64,000 nt of DNA, from assembly GCA_964593705.1 (NCBI GenBank), contig CAZQIV010000023.1, positions 1 through 64,000 of the forward strand. The letters are read 5' to 3'. The stretch comes from SABY01 sp964593705 (lineage in GTDB: Bacteria; Bacteroidota; Bacteroidia; Bacteroidales; 4484-276). The notes under the pieces are model-generated. The model had not been told where the DNA came from. It was given only the letters and a program-made list of their open reading frames with translations, and did not search any database. Of the stretch, positions 17,011-26,263 are shown piece by piece; the first letter of the stretch is position 1; each line of letters begins with the position of its first letter. Both the position numbers and the translations under genes were made by a program.

Positions 17011-17911
17011 GAAAATAAGAAATAACAAAGCTGAATTACTAGGCTATTTCAGGGATAGGTCAAATGAATTTTTGGCAGTTGTTAATGAAGAGTATGGAAA
17101 TACTGAATGCAAAAAGAAAGCAAAGAAGCTTAATACTCTTCTTGTTAAATCGAGAAGCACAATAGTTGAAATAATTGAACAGAATGCAAAAAAAGACAAC
17201 TGGACAAACGAAGAAATACTTGAGAGCGTTTTAATGGTAACCTATTGTAATTATGTTGTAATGCTCGAAGTTCGCCATTCTGTTTGGCCTTACGAATATA
17301 TGACTTTTTCAAGAAGAATAGGTGAGCTTTGGGAACCATTTTGCAAAATAGCCTTTGATTATCCAATTAATGATATAGAGTTATTTGTTCCACCTCTTTT
17401 TGCAGATGTCAAGAAAAAACTTTCGAATGAAATTGAAGATTACATTAATAATCTGAACATAACAGATGAAGAAAAGGAACAATTGATTACCTACTATAAT
17501 AAAGTCTGGGACTTAGTAATGTCTGGGGAAATACAGTTAGAACTTGACTTACACTTTATCTACGAAGGCAAAAAGTATGTTGTTGATTTTAAGAGTGGTT
17601 TTGGCTCAAATGAAAAAGGAAATACCAACAGACTTTTACTTGTTGCAAGTATTTATCAAAATCTTGAAGATGATTACGAACCTTTAATTTTTGTTCGTTC
17701 TGAAGAAAATAACAATTATTTTGACACACTAAAGAACTCTGGTGTTTGGAGTGCATTCTCAGGTGACGAGACTTACGATGAATTACGTAAATACACAGGA
17801 TATGATATTAAAACTTGGATAACAAGTCATATTAACTGGTCAGATGACTTAAAAGATGATTTTGTTAAACATTTAGAAGATAATGAATTAATTCAATATT
17901 TAACTTGGTAG
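16997..17911 (+). CDS. Putative type II restriction endonuclease (PD-(D/E)XK-like)
   Basis: The ATG at 16997 gives 304 aa; the gene overlaps the regulator and stops 2 bp before the methyltransferase ATG. A likely PD-(D/E)XK nuclease core is E182-L-D184, then D197-F-K199 (YVVDFKSGFGSNEKGN), with E110 as another acidic candidate. No named restriction enzyme is recognised; the call rests on the motif plus the operon context. It would cut unmethylated foreign DNA. The recognition site cannot be read from the sequence. The gene is AT-rich compared with the flanking envelope and housekeeping genes, consistent with acquisition. Confidence 0.7.
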   Translation: MEINKKIRNNKAELLGYFRDRSNEFLAVVNEEYGNTECKKKAKKLNTLLVKSRSTIVEIIEQNAKKDNWTNEEILESVLMVTYCNYVVMLEVRHSVWPYEYMTFSRRIGELWEPFCKIAFDYPINDIELFVPPLFADVKKKLSNEIEDYINNLNITDEEKEQLITYYNKVWDLVMSGEIQLELDLHFIYEGKKYVVDFKSGFGSNEKGNTNRLLLVASIYQNLEDDYEPLIFVRSEENNNYFDTLKNSGVWSAFSGDETYDELRKYTGYDIKTWITSHINWSDDLKDDFVKHLEDNELIQYLTW

Positions 17912-17913
17912 TT

Positions 17914-19416
17914 ATGATAGGTGAAAATAGAGTATATCAGGCGTATTACACAAAATCAGAACCCATAGTGAATTATATGGTTAATTTGTTACAACTTAAA
18001 GGTAACGAAACAGTTTTAGAACCCTGTGCTGGCGATGGTGTATTTATTGACCCTATAATTAATAAGTTCGGAAGTATAAATATTGAAGCACTTGAATTAA
18101 ACCAAGCTTCTTTTTCAAAATTGTCTCAAAAGTATTCAAATCACGACAATGTCTCAGTAAAAAATACTGACACATTAACCGATATGGATTTAGAATTTCT
18201 TTGTTCAATGGGTGGGAAATATGATGCTGTGATTGCAAACCCACCGTATGGAGCTTGGAGAAATACAGAAGAACGAAAACAATTAAAAAAACGTTTTAAC
18301 GGATTTTATGCTAAAGAAAGTTATTCTTTGTTTTTATACAGAAGCATAGAATCACTGAACGAAGGTGGTAAATTGGTTTTCATTATACCCGACACATATC
18401 TTAACCTTCACATGCACAAGAATATAAGAAAATACATTCTTACTAAAACTAAAATAAAAGAAATATCATTATTCCCTTCATCATATTTCCCAGGTGTAAA
18501 TTTTGGATATGCTAACTTGTCAATTATTGCATTAGAAAAATGCTTTAATCAATCATCTTGCAAAAATAATTCGTTCAAAATAATTAAGGGATATAATTCT
18601 GTAGATGAACTTGGAGCTGAAAAATTGGGACATATAACTACACTTTCTCTCAAGCAAAAAAGTATTTTGGAAAATAATGACTTTGCATTTATAGCAAATG
18701 AAAACTCCGTTGTTACATCTTGCATAAAACTAGCGAAAGAAACCATAGGTGATATTTGTGATTGCGTTACTGGTTTTTATTCAGGAAATGATAAGGAATA
18801 CTTAAAAGTACTTAATAAAGACATTCGAAACTCTAAAAGGTACGATGCAATAGATTTAAATAAAATCACTTATGACTGTTCCTTAGAATTAAAAGATGGA
18901 ATCGCAGATGACAAATTTTATGTCCCGATTGTAAAAGGTGGAAATACAAGGTATTTCAAACCAGATAATTGGTTTATGGAATGGTCTGATGAAATAGTAA
19001 GTTTTTTTAAAAAGGATAAAAAAGCAAGGTATCAAAATTCATCATATTACTTTAAACAAGGAATTGGTGTTCCAATGGTAAGCTCAAGCTCAATAACTGG
19101 AGCAATAATTAATAACCGTCTATTTGACCAATCAATTGTTGGAATTTTCCCAAAAGACATTGAATTGCTTTATTATTTGATTTCATTTTTTAATTCCCCT
19201 ACTTGTAATACTTTGATTAGGACAATAAACCCATCAACAAATAATTCATCAAATTATATTAAGAAAATTCCTTTTATATTGCCTCAAAAGAATATTGTAG
19301 AAATGGTTTCAAAAAACTCTAAACAGATTATTAACCAAGTAAAGGATACTGGAAAATATGATTTGAATTTGGAAAATGAATCCCATAGACTAATACAGGA
19401 AGTATATGGATTTTAG
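17914..19416 (+). CDS. Type II N6-adenine DNA methyltransferase
   Basis: A 500-aa protein from the ATG at 17914, which is preferred over an upstream TTG that overlaps the endonuclease stop. SAM-binding motif I is EPCAGDGVF at 36-44 and catalytic motif IV is NPPY at 109-112, the gamma-class N6-adenine layout of the TaqI/PstI/Eco57I-type enzymes. The C-terminal half (about 260-480) would be the TaqI-like target recognition domain (KFYVPIVKGGNTRYF; FNSPTCNTLIRTINPSTNNS). It would methylate adenine in the site cut by the adjacent endonuclease. Length and motif order are normal and no lesion is visible. Confidence 0.9.
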   Translation: MIGENRVYQAYYTKSEPIVNYMVNLLQLKGNETVLEPCAGDGVFIDPIINKFGSINIEALELNQASFSKLSQKYSNHDNVSVKNTDTLTDMDLEFLCSMGGKYDAVIANPPYGAWRNTEERKQLKKRFNGFYAKESYSLFLYRSIESLNEGGKLVFIIPDTYLNLHMHKNIRKYILTKTKIKEISLFPSSYFPGVNFGYANLSIIALEKCFNQSSCKNNSFKIIKGYNSVDELGAEKLGHITTLSLKQKSILENNDFAFIANENSVVTSCIKLAKETIGDICDCVTGFYSGNDKEYLKVLNKDIRNSKRYDAIDLNKITYDCSLELKDGIADDKFYVPIVKGGNTRYFKPDNWFMEWSDEIVSFFKKDKKARYQNSSYYFKQGIGVPMVSSSSITGAIINNRLFDQSIVGIFPKDIELLYYLISFFNSPTCNTLIRTINPSTNNSSNYIKKIPFILPQKNIVEMVSKNSKQIINQVKDTGKYDLNLENESHRLIQEVYGF

Positions 19417-19722
19417 CCAGCCCCAAAGCCATACACATTTGCAATTTGCACGAGCTACCGCTTGACCAAAAATTACAAAAGAGTATGTCTTGCCAACGCA
19501 CTGGGAGACAGTGGAAGAAGAAAGCACATACCCCCAACAGCAAATCGTGGCGCACAGCCGGTTAGCGTTCATCTGGAAAAATGATCCCGATAGCTATCGG
19601 GAGAAAAGAAAACATACGAAACAATAAAAACCTTATTGCAAGTGAGCGGCTGCGGGTCATATTTTCGGAACGTTAGTGTTCATTGTGTTTGCTACAAAAC
19701 ATTTATTTGATTAATTTTTTAG
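19417..19722. other. Boundary region after the restriction-modification operon, with a 16-bp palindrome
   Basis: No gene is seen. A perfect palindrome CCCGATAGCTATCGGG occupies 19586-19601. The words TTGCCAACGCA (19490-19500) and TACCCCCAAC (19529-19538) echo words on the left side of the island. GGTTAGCGTTCAT (19559-19571) and CGTTAGTGTTCAT (about 19670-19682) are similar to each other. A cassette-like junction is possible. Confidence 0.35.
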
Positions 19723-19730
19723 TAAATTTG
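19723..19730 (+). promoter_or_regulatory. Candidate -7 element for vapBC
   Basis: TAAATTTG matches TAnnTTTG exactly, 29 bp upstream of the antitoxin ATG. Confidence 0.4.
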
Positions 19731-19759
19731 TAGATACTAAAAAACTTTAAAAAATAAAT

Positions 19760-19996
19760 ATGAAATTCGAAACAATTGACATAATAGAAAAAAAAGGAAT
19801 TCAAGCAATTATGATTCCTCATACGCTTAAAATCAATGACAGCAAGGTATATCTTAAAAAGATTGGTAATTCTATTTATATCATACCTTTTCACAATCCC
19901 TGGCAGAACCTTATTGAAAGCCTTGATACATTCACAACGGACTTTATGACGGACAGAAACCAACCTGATAATCAAAAACGTGAATCATTTGACTAA
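19760..19996 (+). CDS. vapB: VapB-type antitoxin
   Basis: A 78-aa protein with an AbrB/MazE-like N-terminal pattern (KVYLKKIGNSIYIIPF at about 29-44) and a C-terminal toxin-binding tail (PWQNLIESLDTFTTDFMTDR). Antitoxins of this kind pair with PIN-domain VapC toxins, bind their own promoter and neutralise the toxin. The stop TAA shares its last base with the ATG of vapC, typical translational coupling. The antitoxin frame is intact although its partner is frameshifted. Confidence 0.8.
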   Translation: MKFETIDIIEKKGIQAIMIPHTLKINDSKVYLKKIGNSIYIIPFHNPWQNLIESLDTFTTDFMTDRNQPDNQKRESFD

Positions 19997-20399
19997 TGGA
20001 ATATTTACTTGACACCAATATTTGTATTTACATAATCAAAAAAAAGCCAGAAATCGTCCTTAAAAATTTAAAGGATTCCCGCTCGGCAGTATCGGAATTT
20101 CTACTATAACATTAGCTGAACTACAATTTGGCATACGTAAAAGTTCAAATCCTGAAAAAAATCTCAGTGCGTTAAATCAATTTATAATACCTCTTGCTAT
20201 AATTGACTTTGATTACAATGCAACAATTGAATACGGATTGATAAGAGCGGAACTAGAAAAGAAAGGAACTCCAATTGGACCTTTGGATACTTTGATAGGT
20301 TCTCATGCTAAAAGTGCAGGATTGATTTTAGTCACAAATAATGAAAAGGAATTTAATAGAATACAGAATTTAAAAATTGAAAACTGGACAAAGGAATAA
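19996..20399 (+). pseudogene. vapC: VapC PIN-domain toxin with a 1-nt deletion
   Basis: The frame from the ATG at 19996 reads MEYLLDTNICIYIIKKKPEI with the first catalytic Asp in LLDTN, then leaves the family pattern and stops in AVSEFLL. In the +1 frame the protein continues as KFKGFPLGSIGISTITLAEL, with the catalytic Glu in LAEL, the third acidic site in PLDTLIGSHA and VTNNEKEF near the end, to a TAA at 20397-20399. The break lies in the run of five A at about 20064-20068, and one extra A restores a 134-aa VapC. The total of 404 nt is one base short of a whole number of codons. Either a true inactivating mutation or a homopolymer error. Confidence 0.8.
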
Positions 20400-20454
20400 G
20401 CATAAACCGCCAACAATCAGGCATGATTATTCGGCGAAGCCCCATTAATCCTGT

Positions 20455-20470
20455 TCCGCCAGCTGGCGGA
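20455..20470. repeat. 16-bp perfect palindrome
   Basis: TCCGCCAGCTGGCGGA reads the same on both strands and lies alone between vapC and the acyltransferase gene. Similar short palindromes are dispersed in many Bacteroidota intergenic regions. No T run follows. Confidence 0.55.
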
Positions 20471-20580
20471 TTGGACTCTACCCGGCAAATTTGTCTAAAT
20501 GAGTTTTCTTATGGTGATGGCAACTTTTGAGGTAGGATATTTTAGCAAATCGCCTTGCAATCCCACACGACACCATACCA

Positions 20581-21891
20581 TCAAACGATATTGCCAATGA
20601 AAGTTACAATTAGCTTTCGAAGGTTTTTGATGTCCACGATTTTTCGCCCGCCAGTCATCACCTTTATTTCTTGCCTGAATCGAACATAAAAATCGTTGAG
20701 GTTTAGGGCTATTTTTCCAAACAGTGGCAGTGTGAAAAAGTAAATCAGTGAAACTAAAAAGTCGCCGTTTAAAATCCAAACCAGACCCCATTGGATCAAC
20801 GAAAATAACGGAATCAGGATAATCCATAATACATATTCAACCGTTGCCCAAAATACCTTGTCTTTTATTTTTTTTCTTACAAGCATGGAGGGTAAATAAA
20901 ATCCCAAAAAGAAATTTAACCATCCATACAAAAACAGCGGCAATGCAAAACCTGCCAAAAAACCAAAGGCTATGTTTTTTATTAAGGAGGGTTTCCCTGA
21001 AAATGCACGGTCGTCAAGATTTTGTTTTTTCAGTGATTGACGGTAGGTTGCAGTTTGTGAAAACAACTCGTCGGCTTGCTCCTGATTTTCAGATTCCCAC
21101 TTTTCAACTTTGGAAATAAATATTTTTTCATTTTCGACTTTTGTTTCAGTCGGAAGTTTTTTTAAGTTTTCATTGCGATAGATTTCCCTCAAAATCTCAT
21201 AATCTTCATAATGTGTTTTACTTTTGATATGGATGGTAAGTGGGACAAGCTTCGCGTAAATATCATTTCGAAGAGTGATGGCGGCAGCTCCGGGATTTTC
21301 CTGGTAGAGGGTTTTGTAATCACTCGTCTTTATTGGCTCGCCAAAAGTTACTAGCAATTCCCGGTTCCATTTATAATAATAATCGTAATACAAGCCAATG
21401 GGGACAATATTGATTCCCAGTTCAAAATTCTCGCGTTCCTCGGCCATAAAGGCAATACGGGGTACAGCCTTTTTATGTGCGGCCGATTGCCGCTTAAAGG
21501 TATGTTGTGCTTCCGGGAAAATTGCCAGTGATTTGTTGTTTTTCAATACCCTGATGGAAAGTTCAAAAACTTCATCATTTTTGCCAAGATTGTCTTTCCC
21601 GTCTCTGATCCTGTAAACTGGACTCATTTTTAAAAAATACAGAATGCGGCTGACAAATTTGTTTTTAAACATATCGGCCCTGGACAGCCATGTAGGTTGA
21701 TGCGGGCTCGACAATAGGAGAGCCATGGCATCCATCAGTGCATTTTGATGGTTAAGGGCAAAAATGATTGGTGTGTTTTTCGGGATGTTTTTAAGCCCGA
21801 CAATCGTTACACGTCGATGAATCAGATGATGCAACAGCCTGGCATGAATCCTGAGTAAATCGTAGCCTAATGAATAATTTTCATGCTTCAT
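20581..21891 (-). CDS. PlsC-like 1-acylglycerol-3-phosphate acyltransferase
   Basis: A 436-aa protein with the acyltransferase motif NHQNALMD (H48, D54) and a second block FPEAQHT (about 158-164) in place of the classic FPEGTR. The first about 215 residues form the acyltransferase domain. The C-terminal region (about 300-400) has several hydrophobic helices (NIAFGFLAGFALPLFLYGWL; YVLWIILIPLFSLIQWGLVW), so it is a membrane protein. It is expected to acylate a glycerolipid or related acceptor. It overlaps the 3' part of the reading frame of the SBF transporter gene by 11 bp, so the two are probably co-transcribed, transporter first. Confidence 0.8.
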   Translation of the reverse strand: MKHENYSLGYDLLRIHARLLHHLIHRRVTIVGLKNIPKNTPIIFALNHQNALMDAMALLLSSPHQPTWLSRADMFKNKFVSRILYFLKMSPVYRIRDGKDNLGKNDEVFELSIRVLKNNKSLAIFPEAQHTFKRQSAAHKKAVPRIAFMAEERENFELGINIVPIGLYYDYYYKWNRELLVTFGEPIKTSDYKTLYQENPGAAAITLRNDIYAKLVPLTIHIKSKTHYEDYEILREIYRNENLKKLPTETKVENEKIFISKVEKWESENQEQADELFSQTATYRQSLKKQNLDDRAFSGKPSLIKNIAFGFLAGFALPLFLYGWLNFFLGFYLPSMLVRKKIKDKVFWATVEYVLWIILIPLFSLIQWGLVWILNGDFLVSLIYFFTLPLFGKIALNLNDFYVRFRQEIKVMTGGRKIVDIKNLRKLIVTFIGNIV

Positions 21892-22855
21892 TTAAAATAA
21901 CTTTTTTTCGCGACCAGAAAAATACAAGTGTCAACCCGCTGATAATATGCCAAATTCCCCACCAGGCAGCTATGATGGTCATGCCACCAAGCTCCATTTC
22001 GGGCGGGAATATTTTTGGATTAAACATCAGCGCAAGTGCCAGTCCGGAATTTTGAATTCCGGTTTCGATGGTTAGTGAACGCCGGTCGGATTGAGGTATT
22101 CGCATTACGGTTCCCGCCATAAAACCCGTGCCGAGGGCAAGGAAATTATGAGCAAGAACAATAAAAAATACCAGTTTTATTGAATTGTTAAAGTGATCGA
22201 AATTGGAGGCAAGCAGGAAAATAACCAATCCTATAAAAAATATTATGGAAGTGGTTTTAATCGGTTTTTTGATTTTGGCTGTAAACTTCGGGAACTTGGT
22301 CGAAACAAGCACACCAAGTATTACCGGGATACCTAAAAGCAAAAACACGGTTTGAAATACCTGCATTTTGTCGATGGTGATGGGACGTAAAAGTTCACCC
22401 GCTTCATTATTGTAATGATGAATGTATAAATCGCCCCAAAGTGTAAAATTGAATGGGGTCATAAATATTGCCAAAAGTGTGGCAGTTGCGGTTAATGTAA
22501 CCGAAAGTTCGATATTTCCCTTTGCCCCGGCGCTCATAAAGTTAGAAATATTTCCACCCGGGCAGGCAGCCACCAATATCATCCCCAATGCCACGGTGGC
22601 TGTGAGGCTGAGCGAACTTACAAGCAAAAAGGTTAAGGCAGGAAGTAAAATAAACTGCGAAAACACACCTGTAATAAATGATTTAGGCTTGGTAATGACG
22701 GCTTTAAAATGAGAGAGGTTAATGTCAAGGGCAACACCAAACATAATAAACGCCAAAGCAATATTAAGTGTATGTACACCTCCTGCCGAAAAATTGAGCC
22801 GGATATGATCAAGAACCTCTAACGAATTCCCCATATTTTGATTATTAAAGTGCAA
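21881..22855 (-). CDS. Bile acid:sodium symporter (SBF/BASS) family transporter
   Basis: A 324-aa polytopic membrane protein with about nine hydrophobic helices. The BASS-type signature ILVAACPGGNISNFMSAGAK (about 113-132) and the second conserved part ETGIQNSGLALALMF (about 264-278) are both present; these form the sodium-binding crossover regions in the family. The substrate in non-gut Bacteroidota is unknown, and organic anions are only a family-level guess. The first gene of a two-gene unit with the acyltransferase. A start at the second Met (22834) is also possible. Confidence 0.85.
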   Translation of the reverse strand: MHFNNQNMGNSLEVLDHIRLNFSAGGVHTLNIALAFIMFGVALDINLSHFKAVITKPKSFITGVFSQFILLPALTFLLVSSLSLTATVALGMILVAACPGGNISNFMSAGAKGNIELSVTLTATATLLAIFMTPFNFTLWGDLYIHHYNNEAGELLRPITIDKMQVFQTVFLLLGIPVILGVLVSTKFPKFTAKIKKPIKTTSIIFFIGLVIFLLASNFDHFNNSIKLVFFIVLAHNFLALGTGFMAGTVMRIPQSDRRSLTIETGIQNSGLALALMFNPKIFPPEMELGGMTIIAAWWGIWHIISGLTLVFFWSRKKVILNEA

Positions 22856-23454
22856 TATTACTAAAATTAGTATTTATCTGATTTTGCAATGTTTCCCTTA
22901 ATATTCCAACAAAACTACCAAAGCCCTGTCATTTCGAGGCTTCACCCAAAAAATTTAGGCATAATGAGGAGATAACTTTATGAAACAGATTTCTCCCGGC
23001 AAAACTTGCTTTGCTGCGTTTTTTGGTCGAAATGACAAAGCGCAGGGATTTTTTTGGGGTGGTTGAAAGTGGGCGCTTCGCGCCCACTTTCAACCACCCC
23101 CCTCCTCCCAAAGCCTTGTCACCTCGAAGGAGCTTGCGACTGAGACCTGCCTCGCTTGCACCATTGCATACACACCAGCGGCAAGGCGGGGGTCTGTTTA
23201 ATAGCAGGTTTTCAGTCTCTTGCAAAATCATGTCATTTCGAAGGAGTGCAGTCCCGCACATGCGGAATCCCGACCCTTCGGGGACTGAGAAATCTATTTT
23301 GCATACCAAAATCAGCCTGTTACAAAGTACTTGTCATTCTGATCCTCCAAGCGGCGGAGAAGAATCTGCAATTTTTAGTCGGATATTAGTGATAATTAAT
23401 AAAAAATAAAAGATCAGGATCCTATTCGGCTTAACTATTGCAATGTTTTTTTTC
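22856..23454. repeat. Intergenic region with several REP-like TGTCATTTCG units
   Basis: The 600-base gap contains four related units beginning TGTCATTTCGAGG (about 22927), TGTCACCTCGAAGGAG (about 23118), TGTCATTTCGAAGGAG (about 23231) and TGTCATTCTGATCC (about 23334), each followed by GAGAAATC- or GAGGAGAT-type endings or short GC-rich hairpins such as CCCGACCCTTCGGG (about 23270-23283). Open frames here have no protein features. These look like dispersed extragenic repeats. A long hairpin at 23056-23100 lies inside. Confidence 0.55.
23056..23100. repeat. 21-bp perfect hairpin with TTC loop
   Basis: Arms 23056-23076 and 23080-23100 are exact reverse complements around a 3-nt loop. A run of T precedes it (about 23049-23055), so on the minus strand it has the form of a strong terminator, although no minus-strand gene ends nearby. 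A repeat element is more likely. Confidence 0.75.
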
Positions 23455-23462
23455 TAATTTTG
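23455..23462 (+). promoter_or_regulatory. Candidate -7 element for the YfaP-like gene
   Basis: TAATTTTG is an exact TAnnTTTG match, 24 bp before the ATG at 23487. Confidence 0.45.
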
Positions 23463-23486
23463 TAGGTACATCCAAAACACATAACT

Positions 23487-24248
23487 ATGAAAAAATTAAT
23501 TCTACTTCTTTTTGCTCCAATTTTTGTAGCCTTTTCAGCCTTTTCGCAGGTGGATAAAATGAAAGATATTCTTGATGATGAAATGGATAGTGATAATTTC
23601 ACAGTCCGTTTTTATAATGCACTCGATGGCCAGCCCATAAAAGACGGCACTGTGAGTATCGAAAATATTGGGGAGTTTAAAACCGACCAGGAAGGCAAAG
23701 TAAAGTTCCCACGGATGGACGACCAGGTTTTACTGATTACATTCACAGCCGATGAATACATTACCACCGATGTAAAAACTGAGGTTGTTGCCGGTACAAT
23801 TTTTTACAACCGTATTTCCATCTCACCCGAAATGGCGCTCGAAAATGTGCGCATCATCCTCGATTGGGGGCGCAATCCTGACGATTTGGATGCGCATCTT
23901 ACCAAGGACAAAAAATACCATATTTCCTATCGCAACATGAAAGCTGCTGATGATGGCGAAGCACGTCTCGATCGGGACGACAGGGATAGCTGGGGGCCTG
24001 AAACTATTACGATTCGTGAAACCGAAACGGATGCGTATTACGAATTTTGGGTACACGATTTTAGCAATCAATCAAAAGACAACAGTAAAAAACTTTCCAA
24101 ATCGAAGGCTGTAATAAAAATTTATGCCAACAACGAATTGCAATACCAGGTTTCGGTCCCGGAAGAGGGCAGGGGCAACAGTTGGCACGTTTTTACAATT
24201 GATGACGGAATAATTAACCTTAGCAATTACATAACAAATATTGATTAA
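23487..24248 (+). CDS. Exported YfaP-like protein
   Basis: A 253-aa protein with a signal peptide cleaved near FSAFSQ (residue 21). Residues about 35-115 look like a carboxypeptidase regulatory-like beta-sandwich (ALDGQPIKDGTVSIENIGEF). Residues about 122-240 contain LDWGRNPDDLDAHL, then DSWGPETITIRE, matching the YfaP/DUF2135 pattern where a WG-x-x-x-x-DLD motif is conserved. It is probably periplasmic or surface-located, with unknown function. It is followed at 44 bp by the PEGA-repeat gene, so they may form one unit. Confidence 0.75.
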   Translation: MKKLILLLFAPIFVAFSAFSQVDKMKDILDDEMDSDNFTVRFYNALDGQPIKDGTVSIENIGEFKTDQEGKVKFPRMDDQVLLITFTADEYITTDVKTEVVAGTIFYNRISISPEMALENVRIILDWGRNPDDLDAHLTKDKKYHISYRNMKAADDGEARLDRDDRDSWGPETITIRETETDAYYEFWVHDFSNQSKDNSKKLSKSKAVIKIYANNELQYQVSVPEEGRGNSWHVFTIDDGIINLSNYITNID

Positions 24249-24292
24249 TCTGCAAATTTGAACGTGCTAAACCTTTGAAGCTGTATTCTTTG

Positions 24293-26263
24293 ATGAGAAA
24301 GCAAATCTGTACATTACTAATTATTTTCGCTTCACTTTCACTTTATGCTGACGAATTTGTGGTTCGTTCCTTCAAACCTGCACCCACCGATCTTTCAGCC
24401 ATCCAATATGAGTACCTGGATGTTAACGATCAAAAATGTGCCATTATTAAAGTGAGAACGGATTTAAGAAACCTGAGTTTCGATTGTGGGAAAAATCTGG
24501 CTAAGGATATCGGGTTTCATGATGGCGAGTATTGGCTCTATGTTTCACCGGGCGAAAAAAGGATTACCCTTATCAAAGAAGGATTTATCACCCTTCACTA
24601 TCAAATTCAAATTCCCGTGGTTTCTTCAAAAGTTTACGTGTTTGAAATCACCAATCTTGAAAAGGGCTCTGCCGCCACCGGGTCGATGATTATCAACACC
24701 GAACCCAATGGGGCTCAGCTAAAGATTAAAGAACTCTCGGGACTGCTTATGTCATCTCCGGCCGAATTGACGGATTATCCTGCTTTCCCATACACATTTA
24801 CTATTTCAAAGGATCGCTATGAAAGCCTTGATACCATATTAACACTGCATCCCAACGAAAATATCGCCCACACTATCAGGCTCAAACCACTTTGGGGAGA
24901 TTTGATAATTACCGTTGATCCGCCGGATGCGGCAATTTATGTGGATGATGAGTTTTTTGGTACAGGCAATCAGCAATTGTTCAGTGCCGAAAGTGGCATC
25001 GACATTGGCAAGCATAAAATTACAGTTATAAAAGAAGGTTTTAAAAATAAAGAAAGAACCATTGATATTACAAATGGTAATAACGGGACACTTGAATTTA
25101 TACTCAGGCCGATACAGGGTTTCCTGACGCTTGATGTACAGCCTGCCGATGCAGACCTTAGGATAAATGGAGCACAAATATTCGAGTTACCATTTATGGA
25201 TTCTTTGCAGGTGGGATTGTATGAAATAGAAATCCAACGTGAAGGTTACCTTCAAACCAATAAAACCGTGGAAGTACTGCCAAATCAAAGGGTGTCGCTT
25301 TTTGAAGAATTGAAGCATACAAAAACGGTGAGGTTAAGCTCCTATCCTTCCCAGGCTTATATTTATATGGACGGAAATTATATGGGGCGAACACCTGAAA
25401 ACATCTTGCTGACTTATGGAAAAAACAACATTACCCTCAAAAAAGACAATTATCAGGATTTAGCAGAAGAGTTAACAGTTTCTCAGGAAACTGAAAGGTT
25501 TGATCTTAAACTTAAGCCAAGAAAATATGCTGTCGAAATTACCTCATCTCCACCCGGTGCCAACATTTATGTCGAAAATATCTTTCTACACCAAACACCG
25601 GCCGATTTGCAGGTTCCCTATGGCCGTTACCAGATCAAGGTTGAAAAACGAGGCTATTTCAGGAAGCGAAAAACCATCCCGGTTAAGCAAGATAATCAGC
25701 GATTTAATTTTAGTTTGAAAACCCTGAAGCATCTTAGGGTCGGATTCTTGCGTGGGGCTGAATCGTGGGGTGGAGAAATTACTTATGTGGACAATCTGTT
25801 TGGAATTGGATTGGGGTATTTTCAACCACCAAAATTGGAATTTGACCACGAAATAGACCATCCCAATATTTATACGAATGATTATTTCGATCTTGAACCT
25901 TCGGGTTCGTTGGGTAAGGTTACTAACAGCGATTCGATAAATTTTAAAATTACGGCAAAGGCTCATATTTTTTTAAATAAGGTGCCAACACTTTCTTTTG
26001 TGTTGGGCATGGCCATTGGCAGAATTCACTACGCAAATGTTTATCAGGCCAATACCAATTACGAAAGCATTTATTCAGGCGAATATATCCGCTCGGGCGA
26101 ATACTATTCTGTAGCGAGGAAGGGTAATCTCAAAGTGAGTCCAATCACCGGGGTCTCGTTACGATTCTTTAGGTTTTTTTATGCCAATGCCGAATACTGG
26201 TTTTTCACTGAAAAAGGAACAGCATTTTTCTTTGGAGGAGGAGTTTGTTTCCCATTGAATTGA
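24293..26263 (+). CDS. PEGA-repeat exported protein with C-terminal beta-barrel-like region
   Basis: The ATG at 24293 gives 656 aa with a signal peptide ending SLYAD; the upstream TTG extension is rejected. At least five PEGA-type repeats occupy about 130-480, including INTEPNGAQLKI, VDPPDAAIYVDDEFFGTG, VQPADADLRINGAQ, SSYPSQAYIYMDGNYMGRTP and SSPPGANIYVENIFLHQTP. PEGA domains are extracytoplasmic and often bind cell wall or other surface polymers. The last about 170 residues (from LRVGFLRGAESWGGEITYVD) have alternating aromatic strands ending in F, like an outer membrane barrel. It is probably part of an envelope assembly of the same kind as the LPP20/DUF4384 block. Confidence 0.75.
   Translation: MRKQICTLLIIFASLSLYADEFVVRSFKPAPTDLSAIQYEYLDVNDQKCAIIKVRTDLRNLSFDCGKNLAKDIGFHDGEYWLYVSPGEKRITLIKEGFITLHYQIQIPVVSSKVYVFEITNLEKGSAATGSMIINTEPNGAQLKIKELSGLLMSSPAELTDYPAFPYTFTISKDRYESLDTILTLHPNENIAHTIRLKPLWGDLIITVDPPDAAIYVDDEFFGTGNQQLFSAESGIDIGKHKITVIKEGFKNKERTIDITNGNNGTLEFILRPIQGFLTLDVQPADADLRINGAQIFELPFMDSLQVGLYEIEIQREGYLQTNKTVEVLPNQRVSLFEELKHTKTVRLSSYPSQAYIYMDGNYMGRTPENILLTYGKNNITLKKDNYQDLAEELTVSQETERFDLKLKPRKYAVEITSSPPGANIYVENIFLHQTPADLQVPYGRYQIKVEKRGYFRKRKTIPVKQDNQRFNFSLKTLKHLRVGFLRGAESWGGEITYVDNLFGIGLGYFQPPKLEFDHEIDHPNIYTNDYFDLEPSGSLGKVTNSDSINFKITAKAHIFLNKVPTLSFVLGMAIGRIHYANVYQANTNYESIYSGEYIRSGEYYSVARKGNLKVSPITGVSLRFFRFFYANAEYWFFTEKGTAFFFGGGVCFPLN

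Noticed and set aside
19557..19690. GTTAGCG and GTTAGTG words as integron attC sites
   Set aside because: They do not fit the attC core GTTRRRY and no integrase is present; only a general cassette idea is kept.
20495..20827. 110-aa minus-strand frame at the end of the acyltransferase gene
   Set aside because: It is an alternate frame of the acyltransferase 3' part with no family features.
22929..23409. Frames of 77-132 aa in the REP-like region
   Set aside because: They translate repeat units on both strands and have no family features.
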